The notes: generated by a model from the letters alone, not told the origin. A stretch of DNA of 64,000 nt from an uncultured bacterium (GCA_950022495.1 CATLLJ010000009.1:29070-93069), one strand, 5' to 3'; counted from the first letter of the stretch, positions 38,532-46,919 are shown. Made by a program: numbers and translations.

Positions 38532-38822
38532 ATGGAACACAAATACGAAACATTTAAAATCAAAGGCAAAAAATTCATTGTAAAACTGGATTTAAATCCG
38601 ATTACAAATGAATTTGAATACCATATGTATATCAGACATTTGGTAACACCGCACCAAGCTATAGCTGCTTACTTTTCTAAAACATCTAAAACATATAATA
38701 AAACTTATAACAGATACGAATTGTACAGCAAAACCCACGATATAACAGTTTATTACACATATCTAAAAGAAAAAGATATCTTCTTAATAACAGCATTCTA
38801 TCAAGGAGCACAAAATGACTAA
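38532..38822 (+). CDS. Hypothetical small basic protein, candidate toxin of a TA pair
   Basis: 96-aa ORF overlapping the downstream CopG/RHH-like gene (toxin-first order). Confidence 0.5.
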   Translation: MEHKYETFKIKGKKFIVKLDLNPITNEFEYHMYIRHLVTPHQAIAAYFSKTSKTYNKTYNRYELYSKTHDITVYYTYLKEKDIFLITAFYQGAQND

Positions 38823-39096
38823 AAAACGATTAGAAAATATACCAGGAATCGGACTTGCAGAAGTAAGCGATTATACACCAACACCTGAAGAAGAAAAACT
38901 AATTCTTCAATTTGAAGAACAAGCCGAAAAGGATATTGAATCAAAGAAACAAACCGCAAATGTAAACTTCCGTTGGTCTGAATTTGAAATAAAACGAGCT
39001 AAAAAAATAGCCGAAAAACTTGGAATGCCTTATCAAACCTATCTTAAATCAACCCTAAAACAAGCAATGGATAGAGATGAAAAGCAGTTTATGTAG
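38815..39096 (+). CDS. CopG/BrnA-like antitoxin candidate
   Basis: VNFRWSEFEIKRAKKIAEKLGMPYQTYLKSTLKQAM resembles RHH-type antitoxin C-termini. Confidence 0.6.
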   Translation: MTKKRLENIPGIGLAEVSDYTPTPEEEKLILQFEEQAEKDIESKKQTANVNFRWSEFEIKRAKKIAEKLGMPYQTYLKSTLKQAMDRDEKQFM

Positions 39097-39200
39097 TTTT
39101 TATTAAATAAAGCCGAATAATTTAAAAAAAGTTAACAATCGATAGTAAAAAATTTATCATAAGGAGATAATATAATAAACAATAGAACAAGGAGAGGGAA

Positions 39201-39932
39201 ATGCAATTTAATGCTATAGAAGAAAAAATCATAATTGTAGTTACTAATTATTTGTATAATTCAGTTACTGAATTTGAAAATGATGAAAATTGCAAAATGT
39301 ATATGAATAATTATTGCTTAACTAAAGTACTACCTAATATACAAACAGCCAATATGCCTATTCCATCACCAATTTTACATCAATTACAAAGTGCATTACC
39401 TGTTGCAACTTATGAAACTCCTAACAAGGATTTAAAAGTTACATACAACGATTTAGATAAAAATATTTCATTTGAAATAAGTATAGTAAATAAGGATTAT
39501 ATAAATACAATCAAAAATGTAGTTGACAGTTTTATTGACTTAAAAATATCTGACGTAAAAGCTATAGGTTTAAATTTCATATCAAAATTTAACTTAGGAA
39601 GTAATAAATTAAAAATCCTAAATAATAACATTGAAACATATATGCCTGATTTTAAAAAAAATAGGACTTTTCAACTAACACTATTATTACAATTAGATGA
39701 TTGTGTTGCGACATATAAAATTCGCAAATTATCAGGAGGAGATGATACAAACGAAGGTAGAATTTATCAAATTGATTCTAACTTCCATTTTGACATTTCA
39801 CTTGGAAAAACTCAAGAAAAAATCAATAAAATAACATCGATTACTCAAAATCTAGATAAAAAATACTTTCCAAGTTTTAAAGACGAGTGTAACAAAATAT
39901 TGGCAATGAATGATGGCAAGGAAGAAAAATAA
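39201..39932 (+). CDS. Hypothetical protein (weak resemblance to TIGR04255-type proteins)
   Basis: 243-aa ORF with ggagaggg RBS; VKAIGLNFISKFNLG motif only. Confidence 0.55.
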   Translation: MQFNAIEEKIIIVVTNYLYNSVTEFENDENCKMYMNNYCLTKVLPNIQTANMPIPSPILHQLQSALPVATYETPNKDLKVTYNDLDKNISFEISIVNKDYINTIKNVVDSFIDLKISDVKAIGLNFISKFNLGSNKLKILNNNIETYMPDFKKNRTFQLTLLLQLDDCVATYKIRKLSGGDDTNEGRIYQIDSNFHFDISLGKTQEKINKITSITQNLDKKYFPSFKDECNKILAMNDGKEEK

Positions 39933-40377
39933 CAGTTTAATAACAAATTCACAAGAAAATATAAATAATTTTGCTGAAACAACATCCTCTCTGCTACAAA
40001 GAGATGTTGATACAGCTACGAGTCTGCCATCTCGCTCATACTCACAAGAAATTAATTTTGAACTTATAGAATATCGAATGAAAACTTTAGAAGAAAGTGT
40101 TAGAGAATTAAAAATAGAAATACAAGAACCAATCTTAAAAAAAATAGAAAAATACAAATGGATTTTAAGTATATCTACAACAATATTACTAACATTAGTA
40201 TCTTGGGGGCTTTCATTATATAATAAAAATTTAGACGTAAAATTCGATAGATTAGAAGAAAAATACAACGAAAGCAATAAAATAATAGACAATCAAACAA
40301 AAGAGTTATCTGAATTGAAATCAAAAATACACTTACTTGAATACGCATTAAAAATGCCCTCTGAAAATAAATTGTAA
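39910..40377 (+). CDS. Hypothetical single-TM protein with C-terminal coiled coil
   Basis: TM ILSISTTILLTLVSWGLSLY followed by heptad-rich LDVKFDRLEEKYNESNKIIDNQTKELSELKSKIHLLE; start overlaps upstream gene. Confidence 0.6.
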   Translation: MMARKKNNSLITNSQENINNFAETTSSLLQRDVDTATSLPSRSYSQEINFELIEYRMKTLEESVRELKIEIQEPILKKIEKYKWILSISTTILLTLVSWGLSLYNKNLDVKFDRLEEKYNESNKIIDNQTKELSELKSKIHLLEYALKMPSENKL

Positions 40378-40396
40378 TAAATTAAAGGATTCTTAT

Positions 40397-40744
40397 TTAA
40401 GGATTATTTAACTCAAACTCATTTAATTCATATAACAAACGATATGCTAATTTAAGCTTAGTTTTATCCATTGTGTTTAATAATTCTAAAATATCATTTT
40501 GTACATTTTCGGTCTTAACACTTCTTTTATCAAATATAAACAGGTTATACGGCTCAATATCAAGAGTTGAGCACAACTTAGGCACTTTATTAAGTGCAAT
40601 ATAATTATGCCCGTTTTCAAGTAACGAAATTGATTTAGTGTTAAAATCCATAACTTCCGCAAGCTGTTCTTGAGTCAACCCTTTTTGCTTACGATAATAT
40701 TTAACTCGTTCACCTATCAACTTTTTGAAAGTCTTATCGTTCAT
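40397..40744 (-). CDS. XRE-family HTH transcriptional regulator
   Basis: GERVKYYRKQKGLTQEQLAEVMDFNTKSISLLENGHNYIALNKVPKLCSTLDI. Confidence 0.9.
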   Translation of the reverse strand: MNDKTFKKLIGERVKYYRKQKGLTQEQLAEVMDFNTKSISLLENGHNYIALNKVPKLCSTLDIEPYNLFIFDKRSVKTENVQNDILELLNTMDKTKLKLAYRLLYELNEFELNNP

Positions 40745-40908
40745 GTAGTTTATTATCGTTTATTTTAGAAGGTTTAACCAGTAATTATTTAAAGTTAATA
40801 TGTACTTTTACACCCAAAATACTCCAAAAGAATTATTGCTATAACAAAAATAAAAAGGTAATATATTTAAAGCAAATGTTAAGTTTAATTACTGGAGGCT
40901 ATATGAGA

Positions 40909-41202
40909 AAGATTTTTATACTAATAGCATTTTTATCATTAACACAATCGTTAGCTTGGAGTTACACTCCTTGGAGTAACGATGTAAACAATTGGAATAA
41001 CGATGGACAAAATTGGCAAAACAGCTCTAGTAACTGGAGAAACAGCCCAAGCAATTGGCAGAACAGTCCACAAAATCCAAACGCTAATTTAATCTATGAT
41101 AATAACGGTAATCCACAAGGATACTTCGTACCAAAACAAAACGGTACAGGCGTTAATGTTTATGATTTTAACGGAAATAGAAGAGGTTATTATAACTATT
41201 AA
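40909..41202 (+). CDS. Secreted small protein with NWxNSxx heptapeptide repeats (likely start at ATG 40903 or nearby)
   Basis: Signal peptide MRKIFILIAFLSLTQSLAWS then NWNNDGQ-NWQNSSS-NWRNSPS-NWQNSPQ; ORF track 40876-41202. Confidence 0.6.
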   Translation, partial: KIFILIAFLSLTQSLAWSYTPWSNDVNNWNNDGQNWQNSSSNWRNSPSNWQNSPQNPNANLIYDNNGNPQGYFVPKQNGTGVNVYDFNGNRRGYYNY

Positions 41203-41232
41203 ATATAGTGCTAATTAAAAATAGGAGAAATC

Positions 41233-41697
41233 ATGAGAAAGTTATTTTCTATACTTATATTATCAATAACATGTTTTTATTTTCTTAATCAAACAACTGA
41301 AGCTTACTATCAAAACAATGGAAGTTGTGATTATAATCAACTTCAATACTACCAAGCTCAATATGACAAAGCTCTAAATGACTATCAAGCTACTATTAAC
41401 TCAGACCCTAGATTACAAAATCAAGGTTATTATTTAGACCCATCAGCTATAGGTAAATCAGCTTCTGCGAATGTAGCGGCGGCTGCATTTAATGGGCAAC
41501 CAATTCAATTTACTACACCTCAGCAATTAGCACAAATGCAATACGAAGCTCAAATAGCTAATCAGTACGGTGTACCTTATCAAGAATATATGAATGCTCA
41601 AAGACAAAGAATCGCTAATGAGTTAGAAATGCATAAGCAAATGATGAACAATTATCAAGCACTTATAAACCAATGCATAAGAAACATGCAACACTAA
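41233..41697 (+). CDS. Secreted Gln/Tyr-rich hypothetical protein
   Basis: Signal peptide MRKLFSILILSITCFYFLNQTTEA; ggagaa RBS. Confidence 0.6.
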   Translation: MRKLFSILILSITCFYFLNQTTEAYYQNNGSCDYNQLQYYQAQYDKALNDYQATINSDPRLQNQGYYLDPSAIGKSASANVAAAAFNGQPIQFTTPQQLAQMQYEAQIANQYGVPYQEYMNAQRQRIANELEMHKQMMNNYQALINQCIRNMQH

Positions 41698-41737
41698 TAA
41701 GAAAAATTAACAAAAATATTTATATACACAAAAAGGA

Positions 41738-42271
41738 ATGAACATGAAAAAATATTTAGATAAAATAAAAACTCAAGAAAATCAACTAAGAAAATTGTTA
41801 ACTAATAAAAAATATAAAGAACATCTTACATTATGTTCCTGCCTAGATGAATTAGGCAATAGTCTTATTGCTATAGAAGATTTTTCTCTAAACGGAATAG
41901 GGGGACGTGAAGGGGAACAATATTTACGATTATATGGATTGGCTCATGCAATAACAAACTTACATCAAATAGTTTTAAAGTTTTACGAAATTACTGACTT
42001 AAAAATTGCACACAATAAATATCATAAAGATATTCAAGAATTTGTACATTATACGTTAGAGACAATACCATGTGTCGATAAAGAAATCGTATTTAGCTAT
42101 AGAACAATCACAGATGAACAACTTACAATAACTTCAACAATACTAAAACCAGAAAGAAAAGAATACAATCCTATAATCAATTATAAACAAGCAACTATAA
42201 ACTATCTTGAAGAATATTCAATAAATCTAGGTATATTTGTTGATTATTTAAAGTTTAAATATGAAGGATAG
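41738..42271 (+). CDS. Hypothetical protein
   Basis: 177-aa ORF with RBS aaaggaa. Confidence 0.5.
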   Translation: MNMKKYLDKIKTQENQLRKLLTNKKYKEHLTLCSCLDELGNSLIAIEDFSLNGIGGREGEQYLRLYGLAHAITNLHQIVLKFYEITDLKIAHNKYHKDIQEFVHYTLETIPCVDKEIVFSYRTITDEQLTITSTILKPERKEYNPIINYKQATINYLEEYSINLGIFVDYLKFKYEG

Positions 42272-42274
42272 CTT

Positions 42275-42733
42275 ATGAAAAAATTACTAATAAACTTATG
42301 TATCCTATCTATAATAACACCTTTACCAGGGTTAGCTAACTCCGTAGATATTCAACAAACTAAAGTATTATCTTGCAATATAACAGAAAATAATAACAAT
42401 AAACAAGAATGTTATGAGCATAACCAAAATACAAACATAAATAAAATATATGAGATTTTAAATAATTCCATTCCTTCAAATACATACTTAACATATTTTA
42501 TGGTTACAAATAATGGAGAAATTGACATTAAAGGTAATACTGATAAAGTAGAAAATGTTTATATATTTTTAAAAAATCTCAAAGATTCTTTAATTGGATA
42601 TCAATTAAAGATAACCCAACTAGATTTATTTACCTATGAGGCATCGGATTTGTATGAAATTAACCGAGATAATACAATTAATTCGTACGATTATTATACC
42701 TTTGAAATAACTAATGTTAATAATAAAAATTAA
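42275..42733 (+). CDS. Hypothetical secreted protein
   Basis: Signal peptide MKKLLINLCILSIITPLPGLANS; ORF closely follows the preceding gene. Confidence 0.5.
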   Translation: MKKLLINLCILSIITPLPGLANSVDIQQTKVLSCNITENNNNKQECYEHNQNTNINKIYEILNNSIPSNTYLTYFMVTNNGEIDIKGNTDKVENVYIFLKNLKDSLIGYQLKITQLDLFTYEASDLYEINRDNTINSYDYYTFEITNVNNKN

Positions 42734-42743
42734 GTGGAGTTAA

Positions 42744-44201
42744 ATGAAAAAATTTATTATCATATTATTACTACTAACGACAACACTGCCAGCACAGGCA
42801 ACTAATTGGTTACAAATCAGTCAATATGATTATATAGACTTAGATAGTATTAGCAATATTGAAATTAAAGAACGCTCTAATACTAAATCAGTATGGACAA
42901 AAAGCTATAATGACGGAACATCTACCTACCGACCTGATGTTTATTATTTACAGGCAAGATTGTTAATAGATTGTAATACCAAAGAAAACACAATAAAAAG
43001 TGGCTGGTCTTACGATAAAAATCACAATATTATTCAGCAAGCTAATTTTGATAATAATTTATTAGAATGGAATAGTTATATACCAAATTCAAGAATTGAT
43101 ACAATCTCACAATATATTTGCAAACCTGACATAAAAGAAAAGACAACAGTAAATACCTCAAAACAAATTTCAGCTACCGACATATATAATGAACACGTAA
43201 ATTCAATGATATATATTAACACTCAAAATTCGCAGGGTAGCGGTGTAATAGTTCAAGAAGACGGAACTTTTATTACTTGTTTTCATGTCATAGAAAATGC
43301 AGACTATATAACCATTAAAACACATGACGGAAGAACCTTTAAAGTTAATGGTTTTAAATATATCAACCCCACAGAAGATGTTGCAATTCTAACCATTGAC
43401 GCCCCGTACACAAAGTTCAAACCAATAGATATAAATTATAGCGGCGTACAAGTTGGAGAAAAAGTTTATACAATTTCAAACCCTAAAGGTTTAGAATTTA
43501 CGTTTTCTGACGGAATGATAAACCAATATAAAAAAGAATACATACAATTTTCAGCTCCAATCTCTCCAGGCTCGAGCGGTGGTGCATTATTAAATGAAAG
43601 CGGACAGTTAATAGGAATAATTACTTCATATTTAGGAAAAGCTCAAAACATCAACTTTGCTTTACCAAATGAGTATTATGTATCAAAAATAACTAATTTA
43701 CCAATAAAAAACACATACAATCAAAACTGGACAAAATTTCTACTATCACAAACTGGTAATAATCAATTCAAGATTTCTACAAATCATACAAATTTAGAAG
43801 AAGGTATGTTTGAAAACCGCTATAACATACTAAAAAAATACGTAGAATTACCTAAGTTTCCTACATGTGACTATGCTCTAATAGGATACTGGGCGTTTGG
43901 AGCCTACATTGAAACCTGGAAACCCGAAATTCTTAAAGATGCTATAAAATGGTATGAGTTATCTTTAAAAAATAATGTTAATATTGAAGTTTCGTTATAC
44001 GCTCTAGCTTTACTATATCTTTGGGATGATGACGAAAAATCATCTGATTTATGTCTCAATATATTAAAACAACAGTATCCAGTATCTTATAATAGACTTT
44101 CAGACCTTCCAAAAACAAATAATACTAAAGAAAAATTTATCATTTATTGGGATTATATACTAGAATTATCTAGAAAATGTTTCGAAAATCGTAACAGATA
44201 A
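42744..44201 (+). CDS. Secreted trypsin-like (HtrA/DegP-type) serine protease with C-terminal extension
   Basis: Signal peptide; GSGVIVQEDGTFITCFHVIENADYI (His), EDVAILTIDAP (Asp), SAPISPGSSGGALLNESGQLIGIIT (Ser). Confidence 0.85.
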   Translation: MKKFIIILLLLTTTLPAQATNWLQISQYDYIDLDSISNIEIKERSNTKSVWTKSYNDGTSTYRPDVYYLQARLLIDCNTKENTIKSGWSYDKNHNIIQQANFDNNLLEWNSYIPNSRIDTISQYICKPDIKEKTTVNTSKQISATDIYNEHVNSMIYINTQNSQGSGVIVQEDGTFITCFHVIENADYITIKTHDGRTFKVNGFKYINPTEDVAILTIDAPYTKFKPIDINYSGVQVGEKVYTISNPKGLEFTFSDGMINQYKKEYIQFSAPISPGSSGGALLNESGQLIGIITSYLGKAQNINFALPNEYYVSKITNLPIKNTYNQNWTKFLLSQTGNNQFKISTNHTNLEEGMFENRYNILKKYVELPKFPTCDYALIGYWAFGAYIETWKPEILKDAIKWYELSLKNNVNIEVSLYALALLYLWDDDEKSSDLCLNILKQQYPVSYNRLSDLPKTNNTKEKFIIYWDYILELSRKCFENRNR

Positions 44202-44265
44202 GTAATAATTATCCATTAAAACAGTTTGTTTTTGTAAAAATATATTAAAACATTAACACCATAAA

Positions 44266-44294
44266 TTGAAAACTTACATAAAACGTGTTACAAT
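44266..44294 (+). promoter_or_regulatory. Sigma70-type promoter TTGAAA-N17-TACAAT
   Basis: TTGAAA 44266-44271, TACAAT 44289-44294, 17-nt spacer. Confidence 0.5.
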
Positions 44295-44304
44295 AGTAAT
44301 AGAA

Positions 44305-44417
44305 GATATTTTAATATCGTTCTTAATATTATTTTTTACAATAGGAGAATAAACCTATTAAAATTAAAACTTTTAATTTTGGCACACATCCAATACTGGA
44401 TTATTCTTTTATGCCAA
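44305..44417 (+). ncRNA. Candidate structured leader/ncRNA with four successive inverted repeats
   Basis: GATATT-tt-AATATC; AATAGG..CCTATT; AAAATTAAAA-c-TTTTAATTTT; TTGGCA(ATCCA-atac-TGGAT)TGCCAA. Confidence 0.4.
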
Positions 44418-44454
44418 TAAATTGTAATATTTTAAACACTAAAAGGACATCACA

Positions 44455-44658
44455 ATGTCAAACACAGATTATTTGACTGTTGAAGATTTTAACAGTCTTT
44501 ACCCTACTTTTACTGTAGGAGCTTTGCGTGCATTGATTTTCAATGCCGACAAAAACGGATTTAATAAAGTTTTTATCCGATTCAGCCCTACAGGCAAACG
44601 AGGACGCATCCTCATCAATGTATCTAAATTTTTTGAATGGTTAGAAAATCAGAAATAG
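44455..44658 (+). CDS. Excisionase/AlpA-like small DNA-binding protein
   Basis: LTVEDFNSLYPTFTVGALRALIFNADKNGFNKVFIRFSPTGKRGRILINVSKFFEWLENQ; location near the element end. Confidence 0.55.
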   Translation: MSNTDYLTVEDFNSLYPTFTVGALRALIFNADKNGFNKVFIRFSPTGKRGRILINVSKFFEWLENQK

Positions 44659-45077
44659 GCGAGCATATGTTTAATAAAAAAAATAACAAAGAACAATCTT
44701 GGTATACAGTTTATAGTTTTATGACACAAGAATTAAATTTATATGGGAATCTTCTTACTCTTTATGCAATCATACATGGATACACAATGCAAAATAAACC
44801 TTGCAATGCTAGTTACAAATACCTAAGACAGTGTTCAAATATTAACAGTAATTCTACGATTAGTAAATCATTATATATTTTAGAAAATGCAAGATATATA
44901 ACAAAATATAAAAAATTTAATAAATATGACCTAACAAATGAGTGCCATTATAAAACGAATCAAACATATGACCACCAAAATAAATGTTTTATATCAAAAA
45001 TTGAACACCTCTTATCAAAAGAAGATTTAAAATATTTAAGTAAAATTTGGGATAATGAGCATAAACAGAAAAAATAA
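44637..45077 (+). CDS. Hypothetical protein, possible HTH (replication/regulation)
   Basis: 146-aa ORF overlapping the upstream gene; ASYKYLRQCSNINSNSTISKSLYILENARYITKYKK resembles a winged-helix segment. Confidence 0.45.
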   Translation: MVRKSEIGEHMFNKKNNKEQSWYTVYSFMTQELNLYGNLLTLYAIIHGYTMQNKPCNASYKYLRQCSNINSNSTISKSLYILENARYITKYKKFNKYDLTNECHYKTNQTYDHQNKCFISKIEHLLSKEDLKYLSKIWDNEHKQKK

Positions 45078-45535
45078 CAATATTCTACTTTTTGACAAGT
45101 TCAGTCCAAAAACTAGACATTTATCGGTCTAAATTCTGTAGAGAATATTACTATAGTATAATACAAGATAATACTATGATAAAATAAGTATTTATCACTA
45201 ATAACACACGTTTTCTTTTAATAATAGATAACATTTACTTCAGGAAACAAAAACCCAAAAGAAGAAAAAAGTTCCGCTAAAAAAGAAGAAAAGGGTAATA
45301 AGGGTGCTGTTTGCTATATAAATTTGCTACATATTTTTGTCATATAATACGTTCGTGTTTGATAGTATAAATAAAAGTATAAGTGTGGAGCTTTCTCAAG
45401 GGTATATCGATTGATACCCCCTAGCCTAATACGATTATTTTTTAGATTTTATTTCTTTTTCTTAACACAAACTTTTATTTTCAAGTGCGTAAAAATTGCG
45501 TAATTTTTAAGATTTTAGATTTTTAGACAAAATAA

Positions 45536-45557
45536 AACGAGGGTTAAAACCCTCGTT
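45536..45557 (-). terminator. Intrinsic terminator for the intact tRNA-Phe (element-supplied)
   Basis: AACGAGGGTT-aa-AACCCTCGTT; minus-strand reading is followed by TTTTATTTT. Confidence 0.7.
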
Positions 45558-45567
45558 ATACTTATCG

Positions 45568-45622
45568 TTTAAATGGTGCCGCAACTCGGAATTGAACCAA
45601 GGACACAGGGATTTTCAGTCCC
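45568..45622. repeat. attR: 55-bp direct repeat, within and beyond the 3' end of intact tRNA-Phe
   Basis: Identical to 37199-37253. Confidence 0.92.
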
Positions 45623-45649
45623 TTGCTCTACCAACTGAGCTATTGCGGC
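45574..45649 (-). tRNA. tRNA-Phe (GAA)
   Basis: Reverse complement GCCGCAATAGCTCAGTTGGTAGAGCAAGGGACTGAAAATCCCTGTGTCCTTGGTTCAATTCCGAGTTGCGGCACCA folds as a cloverleaf, anticodon GAA, encoded CCA. Confidence 0.96.
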
Positions 45650-45727
45650 TAGTTATGGTTTCATAGTTACTTTAACTACGTTTTTTATTATACATGTTCA
45701 AATTTGAAAGTCAAGATATTTTTTGAT

Positions 45728-45898
45728 TTAAAACATTATTGCAAATATAATCATTGCAACCCCAAATACAAGCAGCATATTTGCATTAATTATATATGAT
45801 GGACTGCAACGTCTTGCTTTAATCATATTGCTAATCACAAGACTTACGAAAAGCAAAAAGACACCCGTACCCAACAAAAGTAATTTTTTCTGAGGCAT
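45728..45898 (-). CDS. Small membrane protein, 56 aa (not in ORF track)
   Basis: MPQKKLLLLGTGVFLLFVSLVISNMIKARRCSPSYIINANMLLVFGVAMIIFAIMF; two TM segments; directly downstream of infC. Confidence 0.6.
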   Translation of the reverse strand: MPQKKLLLLGTGVFLLFVSLVISNMIKARRCSPSYIINANMLLVFGVAMIIFAIMF

Positions 45899-45907
45899 AT
45901 TGTACCT

Positions 45908-46405
45908 CTAAGAAGATTGCCCTGAAAGGTATAATGTTACATTACGACCTTCTAATTGTGGTTTTTTCTCTATCTGAATGCTGTCATTTTCTAAATCGGC
46001 AATAAATCTATTTAGTAAATCAAATGCCAAATTAGAATGCTGCATTTCACGACCTCTTAACATTACAACAATTTTCACTTTATTGCCCTGAGCAATAAAT
46101 TTTCTTACACTTTTTAAACGAACTTCATAATCATGAACATCTATTTTATAGCGAACTTTTACTTCTTTTATTTCAACAACATGCTGCTTTTTCTTAGCTT
46201 CTTTAGCTCTTTTTGCAAGTTCGTATTTATATTTACCATAATCTAAAATCTTTGCAACAGGAGGTGCCTGATTAGGACTTATCAATACTAAATCTAGACC
46301 TGCATCATCTGCCATTTGCAAGGCTTTGGATGTTGGAACAACACCATGGTTTTCACCGTTTTCATCAATCAATCTTACTTCTGTTGAACGAATACGTTCA
46401 TTCAT
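45908..46405 (-). CDS. infC: Translation initiation factor IF-3
   Basis: NERIRSTEVRLIDENGENHGVVPTSKAL; PVAKILDYGKYKYE; KEVKVRYKIDVHDYEVRLKSVRKFI; VVMLRGREMQH. Confidence 0.97.
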   Translation of the reverse strand: MNERIRSTEVRLIDENGENHGVVPTSKALQMADDAGLDLVLISPNQAPPVAKILDYGKYKYELAKRAKEAKKKQHVVEIKEVKVRYKIDVHDYEVRLKSVRKFIAQGNKVKIVVMLRGREMQHSNLAFDLLNRFIADLENDSIQIEKKPQLEGRNVTLYLSGQSS

Positions 46406-46700
46406 TATTGTTTTGTCCCTATCCTTTGCGGATCTATTATCGTTAGCTATTGTTGTATCTCCTATATTATCTATTACGTTTTTATTTATAACATAAAAAG
46501 AAAAAATATGCTATACCTTAGGTTAAACACATTATTAAGAATTGTAAATGGCTAAAACACCTGATAATTATACTCTGAGCAAAAATTTATTATTTTACAA
46601 AGAGGATTATTAAAGTTTTTCTGATATACAACCGATATACAAATTGTTAAGTTTAAAGGATATGATTTACCCGATAGAAATTAAATAAGGAGTTTTAAGT

Positions 46701-46859
46701 ATGGAAACAACACAAGCTGAAATGATGAGATCAATGAACATTGCAGAAATCGATTTATCAGAAGACTTAGTTATGGAATGCATGGATGTATCAATACCAA
46801 TTCAAAACCTATTTGATGAATGTTTAAATTTCATTTCAGTTAATGACTTTAATGTTTAA
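46701..46859 (+). CDS. Small acidic 52-aa protein (not in ORF track)
   Basis: METTQAEMMRSMNIAEIDLSEDLVMECMDVSIPIQNLFDECLNFISVNDFNV; aaggag RBS; followed by a strong terminator. Confidence 0.55.
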   Translation: METTQAEMMRSMNIAEIDLSEDLVMECMDVSIPIQNLFDECLNFISVNDFNV

Positions 46860-46882
46860 AAGTTTAAAATTAGTCTAAACAT

Positions 46883-46919
46883 AAAAAAGAGTAAGATAAC
46901 CATAAATCTTACTCTTTTT
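46883..46919 (+). terminator. Rho-independent terminator
   Basis: AAAAAAGAGTAAGAT-aaccataa-ATCTTACTCTTTTT. Confidence 0.85.

Larger units (their letters stand above)
37199..45622. mobile_element. Integrative element (~8.4 kb) inserted at the 3' end of tRNA-Phe
   Basis: 55-bp perfect direct repeats at both ends, integrase adjacent to the left end, intact tRNA-Phe at the right end, excisionase-like gene near the right end. Confidence 0.9.

Noticed and set aside
37199-45622. Complete prophage
   Set aside because: No terminase, portal, capsid or tail genes were recognised inside the att repeats; the Mu-like structural genes lie outside the element.
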